A DNA stretch of 64,000 nt from Porphyrobacter sp. (GCA_027531395.1 JAPZRO010000003.1:345404-409403), one strand, 5' to 3'; shown: positions 51,254 through 60,267, numbered from the stretch's first letter. Translations and numbers: made by a program. The notes: generated by a model not told the origin, from the sequence alone.

Positions 51254-51346
51254 CGTCGCCCCGGACCTGCTCCGGGGCTCGGCTTCCTTATCGGCGGGTG
51301 GAGCCGAAGTTAGCCAAGCCCCGTGTCAAGCACGGGGCGACGATCT
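51254..51346. repeat. Inverted pair of REP-like hairpins downstream of trcR
   Basis: Unit 1 contains CGTCG followed by stem CCCCGGA/TCCGGGG with loop CCTGC. Unit 2, on the minus strand, contains CGTCG and stem CCCCGTG/CACGGGG with loop CTTGA. Both are followed by GGCT(C/T)GGCT. The stem changes are compensatory. The pair sits in the 195-bp gap between fadD and trcR and may also end trcR transcription. Confidence 0.85.
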
Positions 51347-51367
51347 TCATTGCTTTTCGTCAGAGGT

Positions 51368-52105
51368 TCAGATGAACCCGCTTTCCGGGTCGATCTTCTC
51401 TTCGGCGGCTTCGGCCTCGCGCTTGCGGGCGAGCCAGGCTTCGGCCTCGGCTTCCTGAGCGGCTTCGCTGGCGGCCTTGGTCTGCGCGTCACGCTCGGCG
51501 CGCAGTTCCTCGATCAGCTTCTCGCGATCATTCCGCTCGGACTTGACCGGCGCATCGGCATCCTCGCTCACGCCTGCGCGCTTGGCGGCCTTGGCGACCA
51601 TCGCATCCAGCTCGCGCTGCGAGCACAGGCCGAGCGTCACCGGATCCTTCGGAGTGATGTTCTGGATGTTCCAGTGCGAACGGTCACGAATCGCGCCGAT
51701 GGTGTTGCGGGTGGTGCCGATCAGCTTGCCGATCTGCGCATCCGACACCTCGGGGTGGTTGCGCAGGATCCAGGCGATGCCGTCGGGCTTGTCCTGACGC
51801 TTCGAGACCGGGGTGTAGCGCGGGCCCTTGGTGCGGGTCACTTCGACCGGAGCCTTGTGCATCTTGAGCACATAGGTCGGATCGTTCTGGCCCAGCTCGA
51901 TCTCGGCCTGGGTCAACTCGCCCGAGTGCACGGGATCGCGCCCGGTATACTTGCTGCCGGCGAGATCGTCGGCCATCGCCTGCACTTCGAGGATGTGCAG
52001 CCCGCAGAACTCGGCAATCTGCTCGAACGAGAGCGCGGTATTGTCCACCAGCCACGTCGCGGTGGCGTGCGGCATCAGCGGCTTGGGCTGATCCTTGGTA
52101 GCCAT
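51368..52105 (-). CDS. trcR: Cell cycle transcriptional regulator TrcR (DUF1013)
   Basis: Alphaproteobacterial DUF1013 protein of 245 residues from ATG 52105 (MATKDQPKPLMPHATATWLV). The N-terminal part has NTALSFEQIAEFCGLHILEV and IAWILRNHPEVSDAQIGKLI, followed by IGTTRNTIGAIRDRSHWN, a helix-turn-helix-like DNA-binding region. The last 70 residues are a highly charged coiled-coil tail. TrcR was described in Caulobacter as a cell-cycle transcription regulator acting on ctrA expression. It has its own upstream gap of about 100 bp. Confidence 0.9.
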   Translation of the reverse strand: MATKDQPKPLMPHATATWLVDNTALSFEQIAEFCGLHILEVQAMADDLAGSKYTGRDPVHSGELTQAEIELGQNDPTYVLKMHKAPVEVTRTKGPRYTPVSKRQDKPDGIAWILRNHPEVSDAQIGKLIGTTRNTIGAIRDRSHWNIQNITPKDPVTLGLCSQRELDAMVAKAAKRAGVSEDADAPVKSERNDREKLIEELRAERDAQTKAASEAAQEAEAEAWLARKREAEAAEEKIDPESGFI

Positions 52106-52203
52106 GGGAATCTCCGTTGAAAATAGAAGGGCCGCCCCTTTCGGAGCGGCCACCTTGGGAGCCTAGATAGGCGAACGGCGGGAAAACGGCAAGGAAAAGG
52201 GAG

Positions 52204-53301
52204 TCAGAACGCAGGAACGGTTTGCAGGCTGACCGCCTCGTCCTCTTCCAGCGGCACCAGCCCCGCGAGAAACTGCTGCGTCGCCGCCTCCCACGAATAG
52301 GATGCGCCATAGGCGGCGCAGGCGGCGCGGTCGCAGAAACGGGCCGCGTCGATCGCCCGGGCAAGGTCATCCGACAGCGCGCCCACCGACGCGGTGACGA
52401 TATCGAGCGGCCCAGGCACCGGGAAGGCGGCAACCGGCGTGCCGCAGGCGAGCGCCTCGATCATGACGAGGCCGAAAGTGTCGGTGCGGCTCGGAAAGAC
52501 GAACACGTCCGCCCCCGCATAGCAGCCCGCCAGCTCGACCCCGGTCTTCTTGCCGAGGAACAGCGCATCGGGAAACTTAGCCTCAAGGCTCGCGCGCGCC
52601 GGGCCGTCACCCACCACCACCTTGGTGCCGGGATAGGGGCAGGCGAGGAAAGCCTCGATGTTCTTCTCCACCGCGATGCGCCCGACATAGAGCAGGATCG
52701 GGCCCTCGAGGCCGGCATATTCGGGCGGCGGAGGCGCTTGCGGAGAGAAGCAGGCGAGGTCCACCCCGCGGCTCCAGTGGGTGAGCCGGGTGAGCCCCTG
52801 TTCGCGCAGCTGTGCGCGGATCGTCTCGGTGGCGACCATGATCGTCTCTGCCGGACGATGGAACCAGCGGATATAGGGCCAGAAGGTGCTGGCGGGCAGG
52901 CCGGTGCGGCGCGCCACATAGTCGGGAAACTGGGTGTGATAGGCAGTGGTGAAAGGCACCTTGCGTCGGAGGCAATAGCGCCGCGCCGCAAAGCCGAGCG
53001 GACCTTCGGTGGCAATGTGCACCGCATCGGGCGCGATCTTCGCCAACCGCCGCCCGACCGCGCCCGGGGCGGTCAATGCCAGCCTGATCTCGGGGTAGGT
53101 CGGGGCGGGCATGGAGGGATAGCCCTCGGGCGAGATCACCGTGACCTGATGCCCCCAGCCGCGCAGCACCTCGCACGTGGTCGAGAGCGTGCGCACCACC
53201 CCGTTGGTCTGCGGGTGCCACGCATCGGTGACGATGGCGATCGAGGCCGGTCCGCTGGTCGGGACGGCACCATCGGGCATGATGGAGGCGTAGCGGTTCA
53301 C
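52204..53301 (-). CDS. GT4-family glycosyltransferase (alpha-mannosyltransferase-like)
   Basis: GT-B glycosyltransferase of 365 residues. The N-domain starts IAIVTDAWHPQTNGVVRTLS, a signature of GDP-mannose-dependent and glycolipid-forming GT4 enzymes. FTTAYHTQFPDYV and NIEAFLACPYPGTKVVVGDG follow. The E-x7-E motif reads DTFGLVMIEALACGTPV with Asp for the first Glu, as is common in this subgroup. The start overlaps the metallophosphoesterase stop by 4 bp, so the pair is an operon. It probably acts on a membrane glycolipid; substrate not predictable. Confidence 0.88.
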   Translation of the reverse strand: MNRYASIMPDGAVPTSGPASIAIVTDAWHPQTNGVVRTLSTTCEVLRGWGHQVTVISPEGYPSMPAPTYPEIRLALTAPGAVGRRLAKIAPDAVHIATEGPLGFAARRYCLRRKVPFTTAYHTQFPDYVARRTGLPASTFWPYIRWFHRPAETIMVATETIRAQLREQGLTRLTHWSRGVDLACFSPQAPPPPEYAGLEGPILLYVGRIAVEKNIEAFLACPYPGTKVVVGDGPARASLEAKFPDALFLGKKTGVELAGCYAGADVFVFPSRTDTFGLVMIEALACGTPVAAFPVPGPLDIVTASVGALSDDLARAIDAARFCDRAACAAYGASYSWEAATQQFLAGLVPLEEDEAVSLQTVPAF

Positions 53302-54200
53302 GCCGCCTCGCGGGCCGGATCGGCAGCGGGCGCCGGCGCTTCAGCCTTGCCCCGCCGCTTGATTTCGTCGGGCCAGTGGAGGATTTCCATCCGCCCGTCG
53401 TGATGCTCGACCAGCGCGTTGCAGCCTTCGACCCAGTCGCCATCGTTCCAGTACTCGACCGGCTTGCCGTTGTGCTCGAACTGGCGGAATTCGGCGGTGT
53501 GGATGTGCCCGCACACCACCCCGTCAACCCCGCGCTCGCCGGCGGCACGGGCCACGACTTCCTCGTACTTGCCGATGAATTCGACCGCGTTCTTGACCTT
53601 GTGCTTGGCCGCCTTGCTGAGCGACCAGTAGGGCTTGCCGAGCCAGCGGCGCACGGTGTTCACCGCGATGTTGCACTTCATCATGAAGTGGTAGGCATGG
53701 TCCCCCACGAAGGCGAGCCAGCGGTGCGAAAGCATCACCGCGTCGAACTCGTCGCCGTGCAGCACCATCAGGCGGCGGCCGTCGGCGGTGTCGTGGAAGG
53801 CCGCGCGGCGGATCTCGATCCCGCCGAAGTTCAATCCGGTGAACTGGCGGAACATCTCGTCGTGGTTGCCGGGGATATAGACCACCCGCGTGCCGCGCCG
53901 GGCGCGCTTCATGATGCGCCACACGATGTCATTGTGGGCGCTCGGCCAGTAGAACTTCTTCTTCAGCCGCCAGCCGTCGATGATGTCGCCGACCAGATAG
54001 ATCGTCTCGCTATCGGTGTGGTCGAGGAAGTCGATCAGCAGCTCGGCATTGCAGCCCTTGGTGCCGAGATGGACGTCGCTGATCCAGATCGTGCGATAGG
54101 AGCGGCGGGCGCTGCCCTCGGGCTCGGGCGTGCGCGGCGAGGAGAGCGGAAAGCTGGCGACATTGCTGCTGAGCAGATCGGACAGATCGGAGCCGGTCAT
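53298..54200 (-). CDS. UDP-2,3-diacylglucosamine diphosphatase-like metallophosphoesterase
   Basis: Calcineurin-like phosphoesterase of 300 residues. Metal-binding motifs are TIWISDVHLGTKGCN, YLVGDIIDGW, YIPGNHDEMFR, MVLHGDEFD and VVCGHIHTAEF, complete for a di-metal centre. The order and the CNAELLIDFLDH segment match LpxH-like proteins, but the 300-residue length and context place it in the broader LpxH2-type branch. It is followed directly by a glycosyltransferase gene. It may hydrolyse a nucleotide-activated lipid or other phosphodiester; exact substrate uncertain. Confidence 0.88.
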   Translation of the reverse strand: MTGSDLSDLLSSNVASFPLSSPRTPEPEGSARRSYRTIWISDVHLGTKGCNAELLIDFLDHTDSETIYLVGDIIDGWRLKKKFYWPSAHNDIVWRIMKRARRGTRVVYIPGNHDEMFRQFTGLNFGGIEIRRAAFHDTADGRRLMVLHGDEFDAVMLSHRWLAFVGDHAYHFMMKCNIAVNTVRRWLGKPYWSLSKAAKHKVKNAVEFIGKYEEVVARAAGERGVDGVVCGHIHTAEFRQFEHNGKPVEYWNDGDWVEGCNALVEHHDGRMEILHWPDEIKRRGKAEAPAPAADPAREAA

Positions 54201-54309
54201 GCGAAATCCCTGATGGTCACGGCGAGGCTGGCCTTGCCATGACAGGGAATTGTTACAGGGGACTCACAGGCCGGTGACGGTTTGGGGTCAGTTTGCGGAC
54301 GCCTGCGGG

Positions 54310-54939
54310 TCAGTCCATCGGGACGAAGCCGGGCAGCGCCTGCATCCGCGCGATCCACGCATTGATGTGCGGATAGTCGCCGAGAACGAAGCCGCCCTCT
54401 TCGGCGACATGGGTGTAGGCGAACAGCGCGATATCCGCGAGCGTCACGCCCTCGCCGCAGAAGAAGGCATGACCGGCAAGCTGGCGGTTCATCAGATCGA
54501 GCGCGGCACTGCCCGCAATCCGCTTGGGCATCACCTGCGCGCGCTGCTCGGGCGAAAGATTGGCCTCGCCCACGAAGCGCAGCCAGAAGCGCAGCGTCGC
54601 CACGTTCGGCTCATGGTTGTACTGCTCGAAGAACATCCAGCGCAGCATATCGGCCTGCGCGAAGCGATCCTCGGGGATCAGGTGACTGCCGTGGGCGAGA
54701 TACCAGCAGGCGGCGTTGCTTTCAGGCAGGAAGCGCGCATCGGCGCCCTCTCCGATCTGCAGCACCGGAATGCGACCATTGGCATTGACGGTGGCGAGAA
54801 ACTCCGGCGTGCGGGTCTCGCCCTTCATGATGTCATAGGCGCGGGTCGCCAGCGGCAGGCCGAGCAGCGCGGCGGTGAGCCGGATCTTGTAGCAGTTGCC
54901 GCTGCGGGGATCCTCGTGGAGGGTGAGCGCCTCAGCCAC
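54310..54939 (-). CDS. Glutathione S-transferase family protein
   Basis: Soluble protein of 209 residues from GTG 54939, which has a GGAGG site just upstream and overlaps the preceding stop by 8 bp. The N-terminal thioredoxin-like domain starts LTLHEDPRSGNCYKIRLTAA, with the SGNCYK segment in the catalytic Ser/Cys position. LPESNAACWYLA is the glutathione-binding SNA motif. The C-terminal helical domain includes GEGVTLADIALFAYTHVAEE, the N-capping motif of GSTs. It is coupled to the quinone oxidoreductase gene, suggesting a detoxification pair. Confidence 0.9.
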   Translation of the reverse strand: MAEALTLHEDPRSGNCYKIRLTAALLGLPLATRAYDIMKGETRTPEFLATVNANGRIPVLQIGEGADARFLPESNAACWYLAHGSHLIPEDRFAQADMLRWMFFEQYNHEPNVATLRFWLRFVGEANLSPEQRAQVMPKRIAGSAALDLMNRQLAGHAFFCGEGVTLADIALFAYTHVAEEGGFVLGDYPHINAWIARMQALPGFVPMD

Positions 54940-55960
54940 CGGCCACCTCCAGCACGATCTTGCCGATGTGCTGGCCCGCCTCCATCCGCGCATGCGCGGC
55001 GGCGGCCTCGGCCAGCGGGAAGGTCATGTCCATCACCGGCGACAGCTCGCCGTCGACGAACAGCGGCCAGGCATTGTCGGCGATCTCGTCGGCGAGGGCC
55101 GACTTGAAGGCGTCCGATCGCGGGCGCAGGGTCGATCCGGTCAGTGTCAGGCGGCGCATCATCACCACCGCCATATTGATGTCGGCCTTGGCCCCGCCCA
55201 GCACCGCGATGGTGACGTGGCGACCATCTTCGGCCATGCACTTGAGATTGCGCGCGACATAATCGCCCGAGACCATGTCGAGCACCACGTTGACGCCCTT
55301 GCCCCCGGTGTGCGCCAGCACCGCCTCGACGAAGTCAGTCTCGCGGTAGTTGATCGCGAGGTCCGCGCCGATCCGGGTCGCGGCGGCGCATTTGGCGGTG
55401 TCGCCGCAGGTCACGATCACCTCCATCCCGAAGGCCTTGGCGAGCATGATCGCGGTGGTGCCGATGCCGCTGGTGCCCCCGTGGATCAGCACGCTCTCGC
55501 CATCGCGGGCGAGTCCGCGTTCGAACAGGTTGTGCCACACGGTGAACAGGGTTTCGGGCAACGCGGCGGCCTCGGCCAGCAACATCCCTTCAGGCACCGG
55601 CAGGCAGTGCTGCCAATGCGCCGCGCAATATTCGGCATAGCCCCCGCCCGGGGTGAGCGCGGCGACGAACTGTCCGATCATCTCGCGCGGGACTTCGTTC
55701 CCGACCGCGACGATCTCGCCGGAGACCTCGAGCCCGAGCAGCGGCGAAGCCCCCGGCGGCGGCGGATAGGCACCTGCGCGTTGCAGGCAGTCGGGGCGGT
55801 TGACCCCGGCATAGGCGACCTTGATGAGCACATCATCGGGGCGCAGGCGCGGCAAAGGCACTGTGCCCGTTTGCAGCACGTCGGGCGCACCGGGCGCATC
55901 GAAGACGACTGCGGTCATGCTTTCAGGCAGGTCTGCCCCGTTGCTCGCGACCATCACCAT
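54932..55960 (-). CDS. NAD(P)H:quinone oxidoreductase family (zinc-free MDR)
   Basis: Medium-chain dehydrogenase/reductase of 342 residues of the QOR/PIG3 type. The N-terminus TAVVFDAPGAPDVLQTGTVP and VNRPDCLQRAGAYPPPPGAS are typical. The cofactor-binding loop is IHGGTSGIGTTAIMLAKAFG. The structural-zinc cysteines and catalytic zinc ligands of alcohol dehydrogenases are absent, as expected for quinone reductases. An internal ATG at 55918 is an alternative start. It uses NADPH to reduce quinones or enones, in an operon with the GST gene. Confidence 0.93.
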   Translation of the reverse strand: MVMVASNGADLPESMTAVVFDAPGAPDVLQTGTVPLPRLRPDDVLIKVAYAGVNRPDCLQRAGAYPPPPGASPLLGLEVSGEIVAVGNEVPREMIGQFVAALTPGGGYAEYCAAHWQHCLPVPEGMLLAEAAALPETLFTVWHNLFERGLARDGESVLIHGGTSGIGTTAIMLAKAFGMEVIVTCGDTAKCAAATRIGADLAINYRETDFVEAVLAHTGGKGVNVVLDMVSGDYVARNLKCMAEDGRHVTIAVLGGAKADINMAVVMMRRLTLTGSTLRPRSDAFKSALADEIADNAWPLFVDGELSPVMDMTFPLAEAAAAHARMEAGQHIGKIVLEVAGG

Positions 55961-56052
55961 TCCCCCCGAAGCGCGCCGTTAACCAACTGATGGGGGCGAA
56001 TAACCGCCTTGCCGATTGACAGCAAGCCGCTTGGGCCTGATGCTGCATCGCA

Positions 56053-56256
56053 ATGGAAGAGCCAGATCGCCCTCGCCCCAAAGGAGATGCGGCATCGCGC
56101 CTCGCGGCCGAGGATCTCGGCCCCTATTCGCAGGCCGAACTGGACGAGCGCATCGCGCTGCTCGAAGCCGAAATCGCCCGTGTTTCCGCCCATCGCAGCA
56201 AGGCCGCCGCCCACCGCGCCGCCGCCGATGCGCTGTTCGGGAAGGGTGGCGGGTGA
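56053..56256 (+). CDS. DUF1192 family small protein
   Basis: Protein of 67 residues with the DUF1192 hallmark: an N-terminal acidic/proline stretch, then the helical LGPYSQAELDERIALLEAEI, then an alanine-rich coiled-coil tail. It has no signal peptide or membrane segment. The family is restricted to alphaproteobacteria and has no known function. It lies 131 bp upstream of clpA on the same strand, in the place where clpS might be expected. Confidence 0.88.
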   Translation: MEEPDRPRPKGDAASRLAAEDLGPYSQAELDERIALLEAEIARVSAHRSKAAAHRAAADALFGKGGG

Positions 56257-56387
56257 GGCTCTGCGGTTTTCCTCTGCCACCCGTGCATACGGATTCGCAA
56301 TTTCCGCGTAGCATCCCATATACTCGGCAAACGACTCTCCCCGCTCCCCGTCCGGGAGCATCCCTCGCCCTCTCATAGAGATTTCCC

Positions 56388-58745
56388 ATGCCCAGCTTCG
56401 CACAGAACCTCGAACGGACATTGCACAACGCGCTCGGCAACGCGTCGGAGCGCAAGCACGAATATGCGACGCTCGAGCACCTGCTGCTGGCGCTGATCGA
56501 CGATGAGGACGCTGCTCAGGTGATGGCGGCCTGCGGGGTCGATCTGGCCGAACTGGGCGAGGTCGTGAAGCAGTATCTCGATCAGGAATACCAGTCGCTC
56601 AAGACCGAGGACGGGGCCGATCCGCAGCCCACCGCCGGTTTCCAGCGGGTGATCCAGCGCGCGATCCTGCACGTCCAGTCCTCGGGCAAGGACACGGTCA
56701 CCGGCGCCAACGTGCTGGTCGCGCTGTTTTCCGAACGCGATTCCTACGCGGTCTATTTCCTCCAGCAGCAGGACATGAGCCGGCTGGATGCCGTGAGCTA
56801 CATCAGCCACGGCATCGGCAAGGGCGGCCGCCAGATCGAGAACAAGAATCCGCAAGGCACCGACAAGGCCGAGGAAACCACCCAGACCAAGGAGGCCAGC
56901 GGCAACAAGAAGGAAACCGCGCTCGACCAGTTCACGGTGAACCTCAACGCCAAGGCGGAAGCCGGCAAGATCGATCCGCTGATCGGTCGCGGGCCGGAGG
57001 TTGACCGGACGATCCAGATCCTGTGCCGCCGCTCCAAGAACAACCCGCTCTATGTCGGCGATCCCGGCGTCGGGAAAACCGCGATCGCGGAAGGCCTCGC
57101 GCGCAAGATCGTCGAGGGCGACGTGCCCGAAGTGCTGCGCGAAGCGGTGATCTACTCGCTCGACATGGGCGCGCTGCTCGCCGGCACGCGCTATCGCGGC
57201 GATTTCGAGGAGCGCCTCAAGCAGGTCGTCTCGGAACTCGAAGGCATGCCCCACGCGGTGCTGTTCATCGACGAGATCCACACCGTGATCGGTGCCGGCG
57301 CGACCAGCGGCGGGGCGATGGACGCCTCGAACCTGCTGAAGCCCGCGCTGTCCAGCGGCGCGATCCGCTGCATCGGCTCGACCACCTACAAGGAATTCCG
57401 CAACCACTTCGAAAAGGACCGCGCGCTGCTGCGCCGGTTCCAGAAGATCGACGTGAACGAGCCGACCATCGAGGACACCATCGCGATCCTCAAGGGCCTG
57501 CGTTCTGCGTTCGAGGAACACCACAAGGTCAAGTACACGCCGGACGCGATCAAGACCGCGGTCGAGCTGTCGGCGCGCTACATCAATGATCGCAAGCTGC
57601 CCGACAAGGCGATCGACGTGATCGACGAGGTCGGCGCGATGCAGATGCTGGTGCCGCCCAGCCGCCGCAAAAAGACTATCACCGCCAAGGAAATCGAAGC
57701 GGTGATCGCAACCATGGCGCGCATCCCGCCCAAGTCGGTCAGCAAGGACGACAAGAAGGCGCTCGAAAACCTCGAACGCGATCTCAAGCACGTGGTGTTC
57801 GGGCAGGACGAGGCGATCACCCGCCTTGCCACCGCGATGAAGCTGAGCCGCGCAGGGCTTCGCGATCCGGACAAGCCGATCGGCAGCTTCCTGTTCTCCG
57901 GCCCCACCGGCGTCGGCAAGACCGAGGTCGCGCGCCAGCTCGCGAACATCATGGGCATCGAGCTCAAGCGCTTCGACATGTCGGAATATATGGAGCGTCA
58001 CTCGGTCTCCCGCCTGATCGGCGCGCCTCCGGGCTATGTCGGCTATGATCAGGGCGGTCTGCTCACCGATGCGGTGGACCAGAACCCGCATTGCGTGCTG
58101 CTGCTCGACGAGATCGAGAAGGCGCACCCCGATCTCTACAACATCCTGCTGCAGGTGATGGATAATGGTCGCCTGACCGACCACCACGGCAAGACGGTCG
58201 ATTTCCGCAATGTCGTGCTGATCATGACCACCAACGCCGGCGCGGCCGACATGGCGCGGCAGGGCATCGGCTTCGGCGACGTCAGCAAGGAAGATGCGGG
58301 CGACGAGGCGGTGAAGAAGATGTTCACCCCCGAATTCCGCAACCGCCTCGATGCGATCGTGCCCTTCGCCTATCTCGGCAAGAGCATCGTCGCCCGCGTG
58401 GTCGACAAGTTCATCCTCCAGCTCGAACTCCAGCTGGCCGAACAGAACGTCCACATCCAGTTCGACAGCGACGCCCGCGCGTGGCTGGCGGACAAGGGCT
58501 ACGACAAGCTCTACGGCGCCCGCCCGATGGCCCGCCTGATCCAGGAACGGATCAAGCAGCCGCTCGCCGAGGAACTGCTGTTCGGCAAGCTGTCGGAAGG
58601 CGGCGAGGTCCATGTCAGCGTGAAGGACGGCAAGCCCAGCTTCGAGATGACCCCGGCCCCGCCCAAGGTGAAGCCGGCGAAGAGGCCGAGCGCCAAGAAA
58701 AAGGCCCCGGCCAAGAAGCCCGCGACCGAGACCGACGAGGGCTGA
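56388..58745 (+). CDS. clpA: ATP-dependent Clp protease ATP-binding subunit ClpA
   Basis: AAA+ unfoldase feeding ClpP, 785 residues. The N-domain covers residues 1-140 (ALGNASERKHEYATLEHLLL). AAA-1 has Walker A GDPGVGKTAIAEG and Walker B VLFIDEIHTV. AAA-2 has Walker A GPTGVGKTEVARQL and Walker B VLLLDEIEKAHPD. The ClpP-docking loop RQGIGFGD contains the IGF-type tripeptide. The C-terminus is an unusually lysine/proline/alanine-rich tail. No clpS is adjacent. A possible -10 (TATACT at 56319) precedes the gene but the -35 is weak. A strong terminator follows. Confidence 0.96.
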   Translation: MPSFAQNLERTLHNALGNASERKHEYATLEHLLLALIDDEDAAQVMAACGVDLAELGEVVKQYLDQEYQSLKTEDGADPQPTAGFQRVIQRAILHVQSSGKDTVTGANVLVALFSERDSYAVYFLQQQDMSRLDAVSYISHGIGKGGRQIENKNPQGTDKAEETTQTKEASGNKKETALDQFTVNLNAKAEAGKIDPLIGRGPEVDRTIQILCRRSKNNPLYVGDPGVGKTAIAEGLARKIVEGDVPEVLREAVIYSLDMGALLAGTRYRGDFEERLKQVVSELEGMPHAVLFIDEIHTVIGAGATSGGAMDASNLLKPALSSGAIRCIGSTTYKEFRNHFEKDRALLRRFQKIDVNEPTIEDTIAILKGLRSAFEEHHKVKYTPDAIKTAVELSARYINDRKLPDKAIDVIDEVGAMQMLVPPSRRKKTITAKEIEAVIATMARIPPKSVSKDDKKALENLERDLKHVVFGQDEAITRLATAMKLSRAGLRDPDKPIGSFLFSGPTGVGKTEVARQLANIMGIELKRFDMSEYMERHSVSRLIGAPPGYVGYDQGGLLTDAVDQNPHCVLLLDEIEKAHPDLYNILLQVMDNGRLTDHHGKTVDFRNVVLIMTTNAGAADMARQGIGFGDVSKEDAGDEAVKKMFTPEFRNRLDAIVPFAYLGKSIVARVVDKFILQLELQLAEQNVHIQFDSDARAWLADKGYDKLYGARPMARLIQERIKQPLAEELLFGKLSEGGEVHVSVKDGKPSFEMTPAPPKVKPAKRPSAKKKAPAKKPATETDEG

Positions 58746-58761
58746 CACAAGGCGAGACATC

Positions 58762-58800
58762 AAAGGGGCGCGGGCAGGGAAACCTGCTCGCGCCCTTTTC
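58762..58800 (+). terminator. Rho-independent terminator of clpA
   Basis: A 17-bp stem (58762-58778 pairing with 58783-58799, two G-T pairs) closes on a GAAA tetraloop. Its descending arm ends in TTTT. It starts 17 nt after the clpA stop and ends 13 nt before the next ATG. It is the most convincing intrinsic terminator in the window. Confidence 0.9.
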
Positions 58801-58812
58801 GTTGGCAAGAGC

Positions 58813-59820
58813 ATGAGCGCCCCCTTCTCCTGGATCCGGCCCGAGCCCCAAGGCATCTACATCGCGCCGGCCGATGTGTGGGTCGATCCCTCACGCCCCG
58901 TGCCGCGCGCGCTGGTGACGCATGGCCATGCCGATCATGCACGCGGGGGGCATGGGCAGACCATCGCCACACCCGCGACGCTGGCGATCATGGAGCTGCG
59001 CTACAACACCCGCGAAGGCGCTTCTCCGGTCGCTTATGGCGAGAGCGTTTGCATCGGCGGGGACGTCACCGCGACCTTCCTTCCCGCAGGCCACGTGCTC
59101 GGCAGCGCGCAGATTCTGCTCGAACACGCGGGCGAGCGGGTGATCATCACCGGCGATTACAAGCGCGCGCCCGATCCGACCTGCACACCCTTCGCCGTCA
59201 CCCCCTGCGACATCTTCATCACCGAGGCGACCTTCGGCCTGCCGGTCTTCACCCACCCGCCGATCCGTGAGGAAATATCTAAACTATTGAAATCATTGAC
59301 TGATGAACCCGAAAGCTGCGTCCTCGTCGGCGCCTATGCCCTCGGCAAGGCGCAGCGGGTGATCGCCGAGCTGCGGGCGTCGGGACATCATGACACCATC
59401 TGGCTGCACGGCGCGATGGAGGCCATGTGCCGGCTCTACGAGCAGCACGGCGTGGCGCTGGGTGATCTCAGGCTGGTGAGCGATGCGCCCTCGAAGGAGG
59501 CGCTGCGCGGCAGCATCGTGATCGCGCCGCCGTCGGCGCTCAACGACCGCTGGAGCCGCCGCCTGCCCGATCCGGTCACCGCCATGGCGAGCGGGTGGAT
59601 GCGGGTGCGCGGACGGGCGCGGCAGCGCGGGGTCGAGCTGCCGCTGGTGATCTCAGATCATGCCGACTGGAACGAGCTGACGCAGACCATCGCGGAGGTG
59701 AACCCGCACGAGACCTGGATCACCCACGGCCGCGAGGAAGCGCTGCTGCGCTGGTGCGAGCTGGGCCAGCGCCGCGCCCGTGCGCTGGCGCTGGTGGGCT
59801 ACGAGGACGAGGATGACTGA
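58813..59820 (+). CDS. Ligase-associated DNA exonuclease (metallo-beta-lactamase/beta-CASP fold)
   Basis: Predicted DNA 3'-end-processing nuclease of 335 residues. The metal-binding motif is VTHGHADHARGG. Further fold motifs are TFLPAGHVLGSAQILLEH, ITGDYKRAPDPT, and the late histidine in ISDHADWNEL. The beta-CASP insertion carries LVGAYALGKAQRVIAEL. It belongs to the family co-occurring with ATP-dependent DNA ligases and Lhr-type helicases in bacterial repair operons. The ligase gene is 0.45 kb downstream, separated by an opposite-strand gene. An AT-rich patch sits inside the gene near 59271-59305. Confidence 0.92.
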   Translation: MSAPFSWIRPEPQGIYIAPADVWVDPSRPVPRALVTHGHADHARGGHGQTIATPATLAIMELRYNTREGASPVAYGESVCIGGDVTATFLPAGHVLGSAQILLEHAGERVIITGDYKRAPDPTCTPFAVTPCDIFITEATFGLPVFTHPPIREEISKLLKSLTDEPESCVLVGAYALGKAQRVIAELRASGHHDTIWLHGAMEAMCRLYEQHGVALGDLRLVSDAPSKEALRGSIVIAPPSALNDRWSRRLPDPVTAMASGWMRVRGRARQRGVELPLVISDHADWNELTQTIAEVNPHETWITHGREEALLRWCELGQRRARALALVGYEDEDD

Positions 59821-59845
59821 GATCCCCGCCCCCGTGCGCACAGAC

Positions 59846-60157
59846 TTACTTGATCGCGGTCAGATCGGCGTCGATCTTGCCCAGCAGCTCGTCGCTGATC
59901 AGGCCCTGCGAGAACGGAGCGAGCGCCTTGAGGCTCAGCGCCTTGAACTGTTCGTAGGCCGGGTGCTGGTCGATACCCGGCAGGTGCTTGGTGAGCACAG
60001 CCTTGGCGCGCTCGTCGGCCATCAGCGCTTCGATCGGGGTGTCGATGGTGAAGGCGGCGGCCGGTGCGGCAGGCGCTTCGCTCTGGGCGAGCGCGGCGGC
60101 GGGAGCGGCAAGGCCGGCGACGGCGAGGCAGAGTGCGGCAAGCGGGCTGAACTTCAT
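59846..60157 (-). CDS. Small secreted protein of unknown function
   Basis: A 103-residue protein with signal peptide (LAALCLAVAGLAAPAAALAQ) and a compact mature part of about 75 residues. The mature part begins TIDTPIEALMADERAKAVLT and contains HLPGIDQHPAYEQFKALSLK. The pattern ALMADERAKAVLxKHLPG resembles a helical repeat known to me from uncharacterised sphingomonad and caulobacter periplasmic proteins. There are no cysteines and no enzymatic motif. It lies on the opposite strand between the exonuclease and ligase genes, so it interrupts that repair pair. Confidence 0.78.
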   Translation of the reverse strand: MKFSPLAALCLAVAGLAAPAAALAQSEAPAAPAAAFTIDTPIEALMADERAKAVLTKHLPGIDQHPAYEQFKALSLKALAPFSQGLISDELLGKIDADLTAIK

Positions 60158-60267
60158 TTGGGGCGTTCCTTGTTGGCGAAGTTACACGGATCTGGACTGA
60201 CATCCCTGTCAGCAACGCGCTTTAGCGCATCCGTATGGCTGCGCAATGAACATCGGAAGCGCCGCTG

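Noticed and set aside
56373..58856. Long minus-strand open frame (827 codons) opposite clpA
   Set aside because: It is antisense to a gene with all ClpA motifs. Its translation is Arg/Asp/His-rich with no domain, as expected from a high-GC shadow frame.
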